NCBI GenBank assembly: GCA_916048055.1
Contig: CAJZHL010000028.1
Span: forward strand, 1,674,001 to 1,738,000
Length of the DNA: 64,000 bases
Origin: Pedinophyceae sp. YPF-701
Lineage: Eukaryota; Chlorophyta; Pedinophyceae
Direction: 5' to 3'
Of this stretch, positions 10,625-21,700 are shown one piece after another. The notes under the pieces are model-generated. The model ran no database searches. It saw nothing but the letters and a program-made list of their open reading frames with translations, and was not told where the DNA came from. Made by a program: the position numbers and the translations under genes. Each line of letters begins with the position of its first letter. Position 1 is the stretch's first letter.

Positions 10625-13546
10625 TCAAACGCATCGTGGGTCGCACGGCAGCACCGCCCAGCCGCACTCCCCGAAGCTGACGCCCAGGGCGCGCGCGAGC
10701 GGCACGGGGACCGCGTTGCCGACCTGGCGGTGCCGCTCCGTGAGGGTGCCGTGGAAGCGGAACCCGTCCGGGAAGCCCTGCAGCCGCGCGCACTCCCGAA
10801 CGGTCACGTAGCGGTCCTCCTCGTAATGCAGCGCCCGGCAGACGGTCGCCGACACCCGCGGGTCCGTGGTGATGGTCTGCGCGGGCTGGTCGGGCAGCAG
10901 CCGCTTGGACCGCGCGCCCCCGTCGTCGGCCAGCGCGACGGCCGCGAGCTCCGCGAGGGGGCTCGGCCGCTGCACGTCTCTCTTCCTCCTCTTCTTGCTG
11001 CGGGCCTGGCATGATGCGTCTCCGAACAGCTCGGCGTGCTGGCGGTCCGGCAGCGGCCGCGACGCGTGGTCGTGGACCCGCTCGCCGCACCCTCGCCGCA
11101 CGCCCTTCTGGAAGTCGTTCTGCGGCGGCCCCGCGTACGGCGCGGCCTCCCCCCCCGGGTCGCTGCATCCACGGAGGTCTCCGATCGCGTCGCGCACCGT
11201 GACGGCCGCGCGGAGCCCCGCGGCAGCGGGGGGCAGGGCGCGGCACGCGACGGCGGGCCTGGTCGGGAACAGTGTGAGCTCGGCGTCGGCGTACGCGTGC
11301 GTCGGCGCGGGCCAAGCCGGGAGGCGCGCGCGGCCGCTCAGGGCGCCGATGACGACCAGCCTCTTGCGGCTCTGCGGCGTGCCGTAGGCGCACGCGTCGA
11401 GCACGCCGAAGCGGACCTGGTACCCGAGCTCGAGGAGGCAGCGGAGCACCCTGCCCAGCGTGGAGCCGCCGTCCAAGCCCTCGTGCGTCGCCAGGTTGCG
11501 CACGTTCTCCAGCAGGACGAACGGCGGCAGGTACGCCTCGCACAGCGACAGGAACGTGGTCGTCACCGCGTTGTTGCCCATCGCCTGCGCGGCCCCGCGG
11601 TGGCGGTTCAGCCCCGAGAACCCCTGGCAGGGGGGTCCACCGCAGATCAGGGCGACCTCGCCCCGCGCGGGGAGGACGTCCTGCGGCGCAACGCCGCCGC
11701 CGCCGCCGCCGCTGGCACCGTCGCCGTGGCCGCCGGCGCCGCCGGCCGCGACGCGCCGCAGGACGTCCTCGCAGCGCTCCTCAAACACCACCGCGGCGGG
11801 GTGGTTGGTGCGGAACGCGGCGGCCGCGGCCGCGTCGCTCTCGACCGCCCACCGCACCGAGACCGCCCCCGACGCTGTGAGGCCCGTCGAAAGCCCCCCG
11901 GCGCCGGAGCACACGTCCATCGCCCGCAGCCGGGCTCCCATCGCCTGGTTGTTGCCGGTGTCGTCCGAGGCGGCGATCGCGGCGTCGCGGGCCGCGGCGT
12001 CGCCGAACGCTGCGCCCGAGGGCAGCGGTTCGCCGAAGCGCATGGCTTCCCGCGCCGGGAGATCGCGAAAGACCCCCTGCGCGGCGACGTACCTGAAGCG
12101 CAGCCTCATGGTCAGCCGGCTACGCTTCCGGGCGTGCCTGCGCTTGCTCCGTCGCCCGGAGGCCGGCATCCAGTCCGGAAACTCGTCGAAGTTCAGCACC
12201 GTCGCGCCGTCGTCCTGCAGGCGTGGCGAGGTTGTGGAAATGTCGATGTTGCGCTGCATGCAGATGGACGCGTTTGCTGTCGTGTCGTGGTCGCTGCCGT
12301 TTCGTACAGAGCACCGCGACAGGAGCAGCGCCGGCCGAGCGAGGCCGCGGACAGCGCGCGCTCTCCGCAGCTCGCTGGGGGGAGGGTGCCAAAAGTACAA
12401 GCAGGGAGGGCGCGGGCAACCCACCAGGCAGACGGTCACGAGTTCCTGCGCCAGGAACAACTCGTCACGCGCGGCCTCGCAACCCAGGACCGTGGCTTTG
12501 CCCTCGACGAGCGCCCACAGCCGTGCCATCCTGCGACCCCCGGGGGTGCTCCACAGGCGCTGCACGACGCCCCTGACGCACCCCTCGCCGTCTGGCGTGC
12601 GACAGCGCACCGCTGAGCCGCACTGCGGTGTCTTGCGCTTCCACCGCCGCGGCCGCGGCCCCGGCGGGGCGTTGACGTTCCGTGCCGCCGCGGGAGGGGC
12701 GCCCGTCGACGTCGTGGTCCCCTCCGCCGCCGGTGCGTGCGTCGTGGAGACGCGATCCTCCATCGGCGCGACCTCGATCCGCTCCATGAGCCCGACGTGG
12801 CCGTCGAAAACGTTGTACACGACGGGGGTCGCCGGATGCCGCGCGCCGACGCGCACCGACGCCGGCAGGCGGACGCGCGGGAGGTCGGGAGACACTCCCA
12901 GCTCCTTCGCAAGCTCGGCGAGCTGCCGCAGCAGAGCGCACCCGCCGCTCAGGCCGGGCTGCGTGGCCGGCTTGAACACCGCGCGCACGAGCGGCTCGTG
13001 ACGCGCGAGATACCGCGACGCCGCGGCGTCGTCGCCAGGCACGTGCAGGAGCGACCCCCGAGGCTGCTGGCGCACGAATCTCGCGGCGTCGAGCAGCGAG
13101 AACGAGTCACCGCGGTCCAGGCGGAGCACGTGCCGCAGGAGGGCGCGTGCGACGCGGATGGGCGCGTCGAACCCGGCGCTCGACGGAGCCGGGATGACCG
13201 TGATGTCCGGCTTGGTCGTCGACGCCTGCAGCATGCGCGTCAGCGTGCTGCCCTGCGTCCCCAGGCGCCGCGCGGCGCGGCTGGGCCCCCCGCTGCGCCC
13301 CGCCCTCCCCGCGCGAAAGAAGGGCTTGCCGCAGCCGGTGCAGTGGTCCTCCTTGATCGGGCTGAAGGCCACGCACCCGTGGTGCGGACACGGCCTGACG
13401 GGGAGCTGCGCGGGAGGGACGCGAGGGAGCGGGGACCCTGTGTCACAGGCACACATCGCAGCTCTGCGAGAAAACCCGCGGGGACCGGCGCGTGCCGGGG
13501 GCGGAGAGGCGTCCACGCTGCATGCGTGTGTGATCAGACTCGACAC
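10625..13546 (-). CDS. DNMT1/MET1-like DNA cytosine-5 methyltransferase
   Basis: A single open frame of 973 residues, read as intronless. It transfers a methyl group from S-adenosylmethionine to C5 of cytosine in nuclear DNA. Motif I is DVCSGAGGLSTGL from residue 544. Motif IV is GGPPCQGFSG with the catalytic Cys640. Motif VI is ENV from Glu680, motif VIII QSRKR from 725, motif IX around QTIT at 890, and motif X QVGNAVP at 941. The segment around PPCQGFSGLNR is closest to the DNMT1/MET1 type from memory of the family. The N-terminal half shows no RFTS, CXXC or BAH domain that I can recognise. It does contain a four-Cys cluster, C53-x4-C58-x10-C69-x2-C72, that could bind zinc. All catalytic residues are intact. 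The start Met is the first in frame; an extra upstream exon is possible. Confidence 0.93.
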   Translation of the reverse strand: MSSLITHACSVDASPPPARAGPRGFSRRAAMCACDTGSPLPRVPPAQLPVRPCPHHGCVAFSPIKEDHCTGCGKPFFRAGRAGRSGGPSRAARRLGTQGSTLTRMLQASTTKPDITVIPAPSSAGFDAPIRVARALLRHVLRLDRGDSFSLLDAARFVRQQPRGSLLHVPGDDAAASRYLARHEPLVRAVFKPATQPGLSGGCALLRQLAELAKELGVSPDLPRVRLPASVRVGARHPATPVVYNVFDGHVGLMERIEVAPMEDRVSTTHAPAAEGTTTSTGAPPAAARNVNAPPGPRPRRWKRKTPQCGSAVRCRTPDGEGCVRGVVQRLWSTPGGRRMARLWALVEGKATVLGCEAARDELFLAQELVTVCLVGCPRPPCLYFWHPPPSELRRARAVRGLARPALLLSRCSVRNGSDHDTTANASICMQRNIDISTTSPRLQDDGATVLNFDEFPDWMPASGRRSKRRHARKRSRLTMRLRFRYVAAQGVFRDLPAREAMRFGEPLPSGAAFGDAAARDAAIAASDDTGNNQAMGARLRAMDVCSGAGGLSTGLTASGAVSVRWAVESDAAAAAAFRTNHPAAVVFEERCEDVLRRVAAGGAGGHGDGASGGGGGGVAPQDVLPARGEVALICGGPPCQGFSGLNRHRGAAQAMGNNAVTTTFLSLCEAYLPPFVLLENVRNLATHEGLDGGSTLGRVLRCLLELGYQVRFGVLDACAYGTPQSRKRLVVIGALSGRARLPAWPAPTHAYADAELTLFPTRPAVACRALPPAAAGLRAAVTVRDAIGDLRGCSDPGGEAAPYAGPPQNDFQKGVRRGCGERVHDHASRPLPDRQHAELFGDASCQARSKKRRKRDVQRPSPLAELAAVALADDGGARSKRLLPDQPAQTITTDPRVSATVCRALHYEEDRYVTVRECARLQGFPDGFRFHGTLTERHRQVGNAVPVPLARALGVSFGECGWAVLPCDPRCV

Positions 13547-14405
13547 TCTGTGTATTCAATGCGCGCGCAGGCGGCGCGCCGGGTCGCTGCGGCGGCAGGT
13601 GGGACCCGCGGTGCCGGAGCGCGGCCTCGACGCGCGGGAGTTGGCCCGGACCTCCGCATGCGACAATCACGACGTCTCTCCAGCGCGTCGGGTCCCGCAG
13701 AGGGCGCCCCGCGCTGGAGAGACGTCCGTCAACGCGCTTGGAGTGCAACCGCACGCCTTGTCGGCGCACGCTGGGCGACTGCCGCGGGGACGTGCCTTGC
13801 CGGCCTTGACCGAGGGCTTCTTGCGTATGTCCCGTGGTGGTGCCAGCGCGGCGGGGGTCATCGCGACGTCGCGGCCGCGCAGGCGCATGACCGCTGCAGT
13901 CCCTCCACCTCTCGACGGTCGGTGCCCGCCGCGTGCGGTCGGTGGCGACGGACGGCCTGCCGAGGGAGGTGACTAGCGTGGTCTTCCGCGAGAAGCGGAA
14001 AGAGCGTCCAGGTGGCGTCCGAGGCAGCGCCCAGGTCTCGCGCGCGCTGCGACAAGGCACTCGCTGGGACGCGACCGCCTTCGCCTCCCCTCGTCGTCGA
14101 AGACGCAGTACTCGTCGCGGCTCTCGGAGCAGTGCGGCACTGTGGTCTGCGCCCCGTCGGTCGGTCGGGGCTCCATCATGCCTCTGGAGGGCTGACCAGC
14201 CCCGGACGGTCCGGCCGCACCGTGCGGCGTCATTGCGCGGCCGCAGTTGCGAGCGGACCAACACAAGCTCGGGTCCGGAGTCTTTGAGCGCGTGTCGATG
14301 CTAGTGGGGTCGCCGCTGAGGCAGGGCCTCAGCCAGCCCCAGGCCTGCAAGGCCCGATGCCTGCCGGAGCGGTCATTGCGCGGCTCCGGTTCCGCGGAGC
14401 GCACC
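13547..14405. other. Divergent intergenic region, methyltransferase / chromodomain genes
   Basis: This region separates the 5' ends of the methyltransferase (minus) and the chromodomain gene (plus), so it should hold both promoters. The only clear structure is the 17-bp perfect inverted repeat at 13671-13726, annotated separately. Confidence 0.5.
13671..13726. repeat. 17-bp perfect inverted repeat (hairpin)
   Basis: Arms at 13671-13687 (GACGTCTCTCCAGCGCG) and 13710-13726 are exact reverse complements with a 22-bp spacer. It lies 125-180 bp upstream of the methyltransferase start codon. Possible roles are a cruciform or protein-binding palindrome in the promoter, a hairpin in the 5' UTR, or a small transposon remnant. 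Nothing in the sequence decides between them. Confidence 0.8.
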
Positions 14406-15724
14406 ATGACCTCGATCTTCTACGGTGAGTCAGGCGTCCCCGGCTGCCTCGCTCGTGGCCGCCAGCGAGCCTGCCGAAGGAGGTGCGCACGGACCGAGTG
14501 AGCGAGGCTGGCGAGCCTCAGACACCGCCCCAACGTGCGTCCGCTCGCCACGTGCACGCGCAGGGAACGGAGAGGAGGATGCGCACCTGGGAGGGGCGGA
14601 TCGCGTGCAGCCCGAGTTGCCGCCCGCGTCGGAGCAGCATGCACCCGGGAGCAACGGGGAGGAGCGGGGCGAGTCGCGGCAGATCGGTGAGTCATGCATT
14701 CCTGGTGGCATCGCTCGTGGTCGCCAGAGACTGTGCGCGCGAACCTCCCGCTCTCGCTGGCGCACCCGCATTGACGCATGGAGCAGGCCACCTGCAGCCC
14801 TGCACCTGGACGGCCGTCCAGGTGCCTCGTGAGCCGTCTCCGCACCGCAAGAGAGCTTTGTGCGCGCCCGTTTTCGAAGCTGTGGGCAGGGCGAGCCTGC
14901 TGAAGTAGATTCGCGAGCTTCCCGAGGGTGCAGGTCATGCGGGCACCGCGGCCGACGCACCGCAAACTGTCCATGACAGCGACGACGAGGGCAGCGTCGC
15001 AGGCGATGAGGGCGACGATGAGGGCGGCGCGGACTCGGACAGCGACGTGGAGGGCGGCGCAGACTCGGACGGCGACGTGGAGGGCGACGACTGGGGGCGC
15101 GATCGGGACGCTATGTGCGACCCCAACGACGCCGCTCCGTCGACGAGCGGAGGCGAGGGCGTGCAGGGCGCCGCGGAGAAGCCTACCCCGGCTGTCGGCG
15201 GGGCTCTCAGGTGGCGGCTCCGGAGCGCCGCGAGGGCCGAGCAGGGGCGCGCAAACGGCGCCGAGCAGAAGCACCGAGAAGTAGTCAGCGAGAGCGGGAA
15301 GCGCCTGAAGGCCCGGGGTGCGCTCGCGACGAAGCAGGACCGGCGCAGGAACCCTCAGGGTCACCGCGCCGCCCGGACCGCAAGAGGAAAGAAATGGTGG
15401 GAGGTGAACAAGGTCGTAAAGCTCACGGTCGAAGAGCACGCAGGCGTTCCCGTGCAGTGGCTGCTCATTCGATGGGAGGATTACACGAGCAAAAAAGACT
15501 CGTGGCAGCCCGTCACGGGGTGCGACTGCACGGGGGCCATTCAGGACCACCTGGACCATCTCAGGGCCACCTTGGGCCGCCCGCTCGTGGACGACAAGAT
15601 CCGGATGGCTACAGCTCAGGAGATTGCACTCGGGGTCGCCACGGTGAAGGAGGTGACCCGCGGTGGGGTCAAAAAACTTCTCGTCGTGCATTTCCAGCGC
15701 ACGCGTGCGCAGCACAGGCTGTGA
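14406..15724 (+). CDS. Chromodomain protein, three exons
   Basis: Model: 14406-14424, 14564-14686, 14934-15724, 310 residues. All three junctions are GT-AG and both introns (139 and 247 nt) fall in phase 1, so the frames join exactly. Exon 1 encodes only six residues plus one base. Exon 2 and early exon 3 are acidic, with repeated DSD/GDEGDD stretches. A chromodomain lies at about residues 200-260: the aromatic start 'KWWEVNKVVK', then 'QWLLIRWEDY' and 'DSWQPV' fit the methyl-lysine-binding fold. The acidic stretch before it recalls HP1-type proteins; no chromoshadow domain is seen. It could instead be a domesticated retroelement chromodomain. It faces away from the methyltransferase. An upstream in-frame ATG near 14298 is a possible alternative start. 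Confidence 0.72.
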
Positions 15725-16323
15725 TGATCGACAGTGAACTCGGAACTGCCAGGAACTCGCACGCGCCGTGTCTGACGTGCTGCCCTCTCTTCCTCCCAGT
15801 GACGCAGCGTCGCGCCTTGCACTCCGCGCGGGGTTGGGAGTGTTTGGCCGCAAGCCGGCTTGTTGATCACTTGTGTGGAACGATCCATCGTTGTCTGCGA
15901 GCCTCCGGGAGCCACTGCCCGCCCGCTGCTGCCGGCAGCGACCGCGAACGATCGCAGGTCGTGCAAGGCCCTCCGTCCAGCAAGTTGCGAGCTGAAGCTG
16001 CTGCGCATCGAATCGAACCTGGGCGAGACGAAGTCATTCATTGCCACGCCAGACGCGCGTCGACGGCGGGCGCGCGAGACGCAACGCTCACCTGTCAGCG
16101 TCCCGCACGCGTCGTCCGCACCCTCGTCGACGACTTGTCGCAGTATGACGCTGCAGAGTCAGGTCTGGATTTTCAGGCCGTGGTGGCTGAGCTGCGGCCT
16201 CGTGTCGGGAGCGTGCGCGCTCCAGCTGCGACTCTACGGGCGTGCGGCACAGGCTCTGTGTCATCACCGGGGAGGTGTGGTATCACCTCTGCTCTTACAG
16301 CGCAGAAGCACTCCAGGTCAGGT
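15725..16323. other. Intergenic with SINE-like copy
   Basis: Contains the third SINE-like copy at 16141-16300, whose 3' end lies within about 25 bp of the start of element X. Nothing else recognised. Confidence 0.5.
16141..16300 (+). repeat. SINE-like repeat, copy 3
   Basis: Begins CAGTATGACGCTGC as in copies 2 and 4. It is diverged in the middle and has a small insertion near the 3' end. It directly precedes element X copy 1. Confidence 0.65.
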
Positions 16324-17573
16324 CTCACAGTCCGCATTCCGCGGAGGCGCCACAGTTTACACCGCTACCCGCATCCGTGTGACCGGAAGACCAGGCAGCA
16401 GTGGCATGTGACTGGGTTGTTTATCATCAAACAGCCCGATGTCCACGTGGGGATGAAAGCGCGAGGTAGCGCCCAGGTCTCCAAGCACGCGACCGGGGGC
16501 TCGAGGGCGCACGGGCGCCAAAGCGAGAGTCGCGCAAACGGGGCGGCGCGGGGCGATGAGCGGGGGTGGCACGTCCTCAACCCGACCTGCTATGTTATCG
16601 TTTTGTTGTGGCGCCCGGGGCCCGGGAAGGCCCAGACGGCCCACGGGCGCGGCGCATGCACGCAAGACAGACAGGGTCGGTCGGGCAGGGAGCGCGTCCA
16701 CCGCATGTACAGGGCATGGACAGCATGTGGAGGGCGGGGGACGCCCTTTGGTGCCGCGTCGCTGCGAAAGACGGCGCATGTGCCTCGTGCCGCGGGACGC
16801 CATCAGGCGCCCGCGGCTCCATCGGACTTTGTGGTGCACGATTGCCTGCGACTGCACGCGACGGCCTTGCTAACCGGTCGCGGCGCCGAGACAGCACCAA
16901 AAGCACCTGCCGGGCGACAGCGATCGCCGGGTCCCCGCCACTGGGTGACGGTCGGTGCTGCTCCAGAGGCGCGGGGGGGCGCGCGTGGTGCGGATCGTTG
17001 TCTTCGCATGCAACGTCAGCCAACGGGGGTGCCGACGTGGGTGGGGGGGCTCGGGCCGCTCCCCCCCTGGGGCCCTCGGCCGGGAAGCGGGTGCTTGCCG
17101 GGGCCCCGCCTGACCGGGCGCGGAGCGCAGCCGCGGCGGCGTTGTTGTCGTGCCGTCACGGCGCTGGCGCACCTGACGGCATGGAGAGCGGGTGGCGAGG
17201 CCGCTCCGGCGTGGCGCGAGGTCCGAGACGGTGCCGGGCTCCCGCGCGATGAGGGGCCGGCGCATGCAGATCCTCGGGTCCAGCGTGAGTGCCTGTGCCC
17301 CCTGGTGGCTCCGTGTGCGCCGCAGCTACGGCGGGGCGGACGCCGTCCGTGCGCACCTGCACGCCTGGGAGGGGGAGGAGCGCCGCGCAGGGGGCAGAGA
17401 GCACCGGCCAGCGCGGGCGCGGGTTGGGACGGGGCGGCGGTGGTGGGACCCCCGGGGGAGTGTACCACCTGGGGATGTTGAGGTAAGTAGGGGGCGCTGG
17501 ACGCGCGAAAAACGTCGCGCCGGGGGGCTACATGGGCCTTCGGCCCTCCGGGTGGGTGGGTGGGCAAAAAAAT
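16324..17573 (+). repeat. Element X, copy 1 (body)
   Basis: A long dispersed repeat that starts with 'CACAGTCCGCATTCCGCGG' just after a short (CAGGT)n run and continues colinearly with 30734-31990. Its first ~610 bp also match 24708-25322. No transposase, reverse transcriptase or other domain is visible in any frame. Long frames on both strands reflect high GC. The body leads directly into the 297-bp tandem array. Class unknown: it could be a non-autonomous transposon or a subtelomere-like repeat. Confidence 0.7.
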
Positions 17574-18757
17574 CGCGCGGGCGGGGGCGCGGCGATGAGA
17601 GCGGGGCGCGCGAAGCAAGGGGGGTGAACAAAATTGACCGCCCGGTGCGGCCGCGCGCGCGAGCGGGGCCGCATTGGCCTCGCTGCGACGGGCAGCGGGC
17701 CGTAGACCGCCCCCCGCGCGAGGCGCGCGGCTGCAGCGGGGGCTGCCGGCCGGGGCGCGGCACGGCGGGAGCGCGGGCACGGTGGCGCCGGGCGCGCCAC
17801 ACCGTGGTGCAGCGGGTGCGCGCGGGGGCCGGGGCGCGTGTGAGATACGCGGGGAGCACGGATGTCGCGCGGCGCGGGCGGGGGCGCGGCGATGAGAGCG
17901 GGGCGCGCGAAGCAAGGGGGGTGAACAAAATTGACCGCCCGGTGCGGCCGCGCGCGCGAGCGGGGCCGCATTGGCCTCGCTGCGACGGGCAGCGGGCCGT
18001 AGACCGCCCCCCGCGCGAGGCGCGCGGCTGCAGCGGGGGCTGCCGGCCGGGGCGCGGCACGGCGGGAGCGCGGGCACGGTGGCGCCGGGCGCGCCACACC
18101 GTGGTGCAGCGGGTGCGCGCGGGGGCCGGGGCGCGTGTGAGATACGCGGGGAGCACGGATGTCGCGCGGCGCGGGCGGGGGCGCGGCGATGAGAGCGGGG
18201 CGCGCGAAGCAAGGGGGGTGAACAAAATTGACCGCCCGGTGCGGCCGCGCGCGCGAGTGGGGCCGCATTGGCCTCGCTGCGACGGGCAGCGGGCCGTAGA
18301 CCGCTCCCCGCGCGAGGCGCGCGGCTGCAGCGGGGGCTGCCGGCCGGGGCGCGGCACGGCGGGAGCGCGGGCACGGTGGCGCCGGGCGCGCCACACCGTG
18401 GTGCAGCGGGTGCGCGCGGGGGCCGGGGCGCGTGTGAGATGTGCGGGGAGCACGGATGTCGCGCGGCGCGGGCGGGGGCGCGGCGATGAGAGCGGGGCGC
18501 GCGAAGCAAGGGGGGTGGGCAAAATTGACCGCCCGGTGCGGCCGTGCGCGCGAGCGGGGCCGCATTGGCCTCGCTGCGACGGGCAGCGGGCCGTAGACCG
18601 CCCCCCGCGCGAGGCGCGCGGCTGCAGCGGGGGCTGCCGGCCGGGGCGCGGCACGGCGGGAGCGCGGGCACGGTGGCGCCGGGCGCGCCACACCGTGGTG
18701 CAGCGGGTGCGCGCGGGGGCCGGGGCGCGTGTGAGATGCGCGGGGAGCACGGTTCCG
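17574..18757 (+). repeat. 297-bp tandem array, four units
   Basis: Four direct units with a 297-bp period. The marker 'CGGCGATGAGAGCGGGGCGC' recurs at about 17590, 17887, 18184 and 18481. Units differ by only a few substitutions, so the expansion is recent. A single unit sits at the equivalent place in element X copy 3 (31996-32284). Because 297 is divisible by three and stops are rare, frames stay open on both strands through the array; I do not regard these as genes. Confidence 0.92.
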
Positions 18758-21700
18758 CCCTCCAGCCTGGTTCCGCCCCGCCACCGCGGCCGCCGAAAAT
18801 GTTCCCTGCAGAACACATACGCAACGGGGCTACGCACCGCGCTCTCATCGAGGCAGAGGCCTCTCGTAGACGTCGAGAACGCCACGACCTCGAGTTGCGG
18901 GGGGAGGAGCAAGCGAGCTACGCGAACTGGCGACTTCCGCCTCAGACTTTCTCTTACAGAGCCACGACGTGCATGATATGTCATCGAACATCCTCGCGAA
19001 CGTGTCGTTTCGTGACCGAAGCAAAAATTCGTCCCGGGGCTGAGCCCAGCTGAGTATGGGGAGGCCTTGTGATGAGGGCACTGCTGCAAAGGAATCTTGA
19101 TGTGGTTGTCACGGACGTGTGGAGCTGGAACCAGGATGCCAGACCTTGCTGGAAGAGGGCGGAGAGCTCCTCGGCCTCGCGGCAGGCATGGTGACGAGAT
19201 AGACATGACAGCTGCTTCCACATGACAGCACTTGACGTGGAGACACATGGCCGCAACGGCGAAACGCAGCGCGCAAGGAGACCCGCTCACGTGGTGTGCG
19301 ACGTTAGTGCTGGTTCAGCCTCGGGAATGATTCCAGAACCCTTCGTGGCTGTTGTGCTGTTCATGGAACGGGCCGCAACATTCCCTCTTCTTCGGCACAA
19401 GCGGTACGGCCAAGGAGGCAGCGCAGTCGGCTCGAGAGGTGCAAGCGGATGTCTCCGTGGATGTCGCCGGGTGTCACACATAGATGTGAGCAAAAGAACG
19501 AGATTGTTCATGTTTCCTCGTCTCGTTGATCGCTGCAGTCGATCATGCGCCCTTTCCGACGTATTTTACGCGCTGCAAGCACGCCTGTTCCGGCTCTTCC
19601 AGGGCGACTCGCAACGACGTCTGCAGGTGTACGTACGAACACACATCACTCTGAAACGATTTCAGGCGCACCAGCATGAACGAATGTTTCATACATGTCA
19701 TGCACTTTTGACAAGCAGGCATGGGAGCTCGAAAGCAGCGCTGAATCACTCACCGAGCGTTTCTTTCCTCTCCACCGGTGAAGGGTACTGTGCAGGTACC
19801 CATCAAGCAGATCCGAAACCAACACACAGAAGAACGTTCTCGCAGCATCCAGCGCGTCGTCCGGGCGCGGTCGTCCGGGGCCGAGGTCGGCTCAAGCTTC
19901 CGCGACTGCGTCCGAGCATGCTGGCACTCGCAAGCGCCAGCTGATCAATCCCTTGGACGTGCCGTCCGTGGAATTGCCGCTGCTGGCCGCAGATCAGGCG
20001 TGACAGAAGCGCGCTAGCGCGCTGCTTGGCGCGCTGGCTCGCCTCCTGCGAACACGAACCACGAACCGTGAATGCCTTCAAGAAAGGCGCTTCGCCGCAG
20101 CCCCTTGCGGCCGACAAGCATGGACTATGAGCGATCGAATGAGCATCAAGCTGCGGACATCGTGAGCACTCACCGACGCTTCGGGGCCGGCTGCGTCAAC
20201 AAGTTGTCGCTGGACGGCACATGTGCAAGGTCCGACAACTCGGAGTCCACCTTGCACTGCTGCCGCCAACAACGTCGTCAAGGACGGTGCTGCAGCAGCG
20301 TACCCAGGTTCCTGCGCACGTTGCATCGCACAGAGCAATCTTTTCGTTGTTTGCGGGTGCTAGAACTTCTAGCACCTGTTGTTGGGACAGCAAGCAGTCC
20401 CAGAGAAAATTTTCCTCTTTGACATTTGACGTGGCAGAAACGTTGCCGAGCATGCGAGGGCGCAGGTCTTACCCGCGCGTGCCCTGGTCCTGGTTTGTCC
20501 TTCGTTCGGACGCTGGCTTGTCCTGGGAAAGCAAAGTCTCCTGCAAGATTGTTGCGCGATACCAAGACGAGCGGCCACCAAATGCGACGGCTCGAGCCCT
20601 CGTGCATCAGACATGTTGGCCGGTGACGTCCCTCTGATGACGCTAAGCTCCTGCCGCCGGGCACCGTTGATGAAGTGATGGGTTATGGGTCGCGTGCGCG
20701 CACTCGGAGGTCACGGTTCTGCGAGATTCAAGCGCCCCATAACCGACTGTGAAGTCCCAGGCTGTGAAAGTGGACTGCGCCCGACAATGTGCTCTCCGTG
20801 AAACAGGAGGGAGCTCTTGCCTTCTTGCTTGCGCCTAAGCTTCGCTCCCGAACGGGGTGCGTCACCCAGCCATCTGACTCCTTGCGCCCGAAGCCACAAT
20901 ACTACTTCGGTTCTTCATGCCAGCCGCCTCGCACCGCTGCTGCTCGCCGAGGCAGAGGCGGCTGGCGAAGAGCAGCGCAAAGCAACGGTGGCCCCTGGCC
21001 ACGCCAGTGCCGCAGCACGGCGCCTACGAGCCGCTTCCTTGCAGCAATGTGATGAGTAAAGTAGCGAGATATGATGGGAAAACTTTGGCAATGTGAGGCC
21101 CTCGAGGGCGAGAGGAAGCGGAATCTGCTCCTCCGCGCCGGCGCCCAAGGACTGAAGCTGCTCGCAAGTCGCGGAAAGCGCCCGAGTCTTCCGATTCCAC
21201 CTCAACGGACTCGTGACTCCGGCTTCTCGCGACGCGTGAACTCGCTTGCCAGGAACGGGCCTCCTTGAGACCGCTGCGGGGCACCCTGCTCGGAGCAGCT
21301 CACTAGCTTCACTCCCTGGGGGGGTCCGTCGTCGGCGCCGCGACACGCCCGCGCAGCACGCGGGCGCGCGCCGCTGCCCAGCGGCCCCAGTCGCGCGTAG
21401 CAACGCTCTGCACAGGCTCGGGCGCGTCATGCCTTCCGGCGCGGGTGCAGCCAGCCAGCGCGATGAGCGGCTCCGCTGGGCAGCCGTGCGCGGAGGCCGC
21501 AGGGGTTCGGAATCGCTCGCCGGCGCGTCGCAGGGGCTCGGGGCGGTGCGCTCCCGCCTTCGCGGGCGTGGTCGCGGGGCTGCGCGATGCAGGCCGAGAG
21601 CGTGTCTGCGGGCGGGGCAGCCTTCGCCGTGCGCTTGCCGCGCCGACGTGTCAGCCGCGTTCGCGCCCCCCGGCGTGTCCATGTGCTGTGAAGCGGTCGG

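Noticed and set aside
10448-13001. Long plus-strand frames of 513-526 codons
   Set aside because: Antisense to the methyltransferase, which has intact catalytic motifs.
14420-15853. 477-codon minus-strand frame
   Set aside because: Antisense shadow of the chromodomain gene and its introns.
15115-17481. 788-codon plus-strand frame
   Set aside because: Runs out of frame through the chromodomain exon, a SINE-like copy and element X. No domain.
17574-18757. CRISPR-like or rDNA spacer array
   Set aside because: Units are 297 bp with no repeat-spacer pattern and no rRNA sequence nearby; a simple satellite-like tandem repeat.
17016-19290. Open frames of 418-654 codons on the minus strand and 594 on the plus strand over the tandem array
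   Set aside because: They follow from a 297-bp period divisible by three in nearly stop-free GC-rich DNA. They exist in several frames at once and show only Arg/Ala/Pro-rich composition.
19222-19944. 240-codon plus-strand frame in lower-GC DNA
   Set aside because: Mildly interesting because GC is lower, but there is no domain and composition is not clearly protein-like. Left as unannotated.
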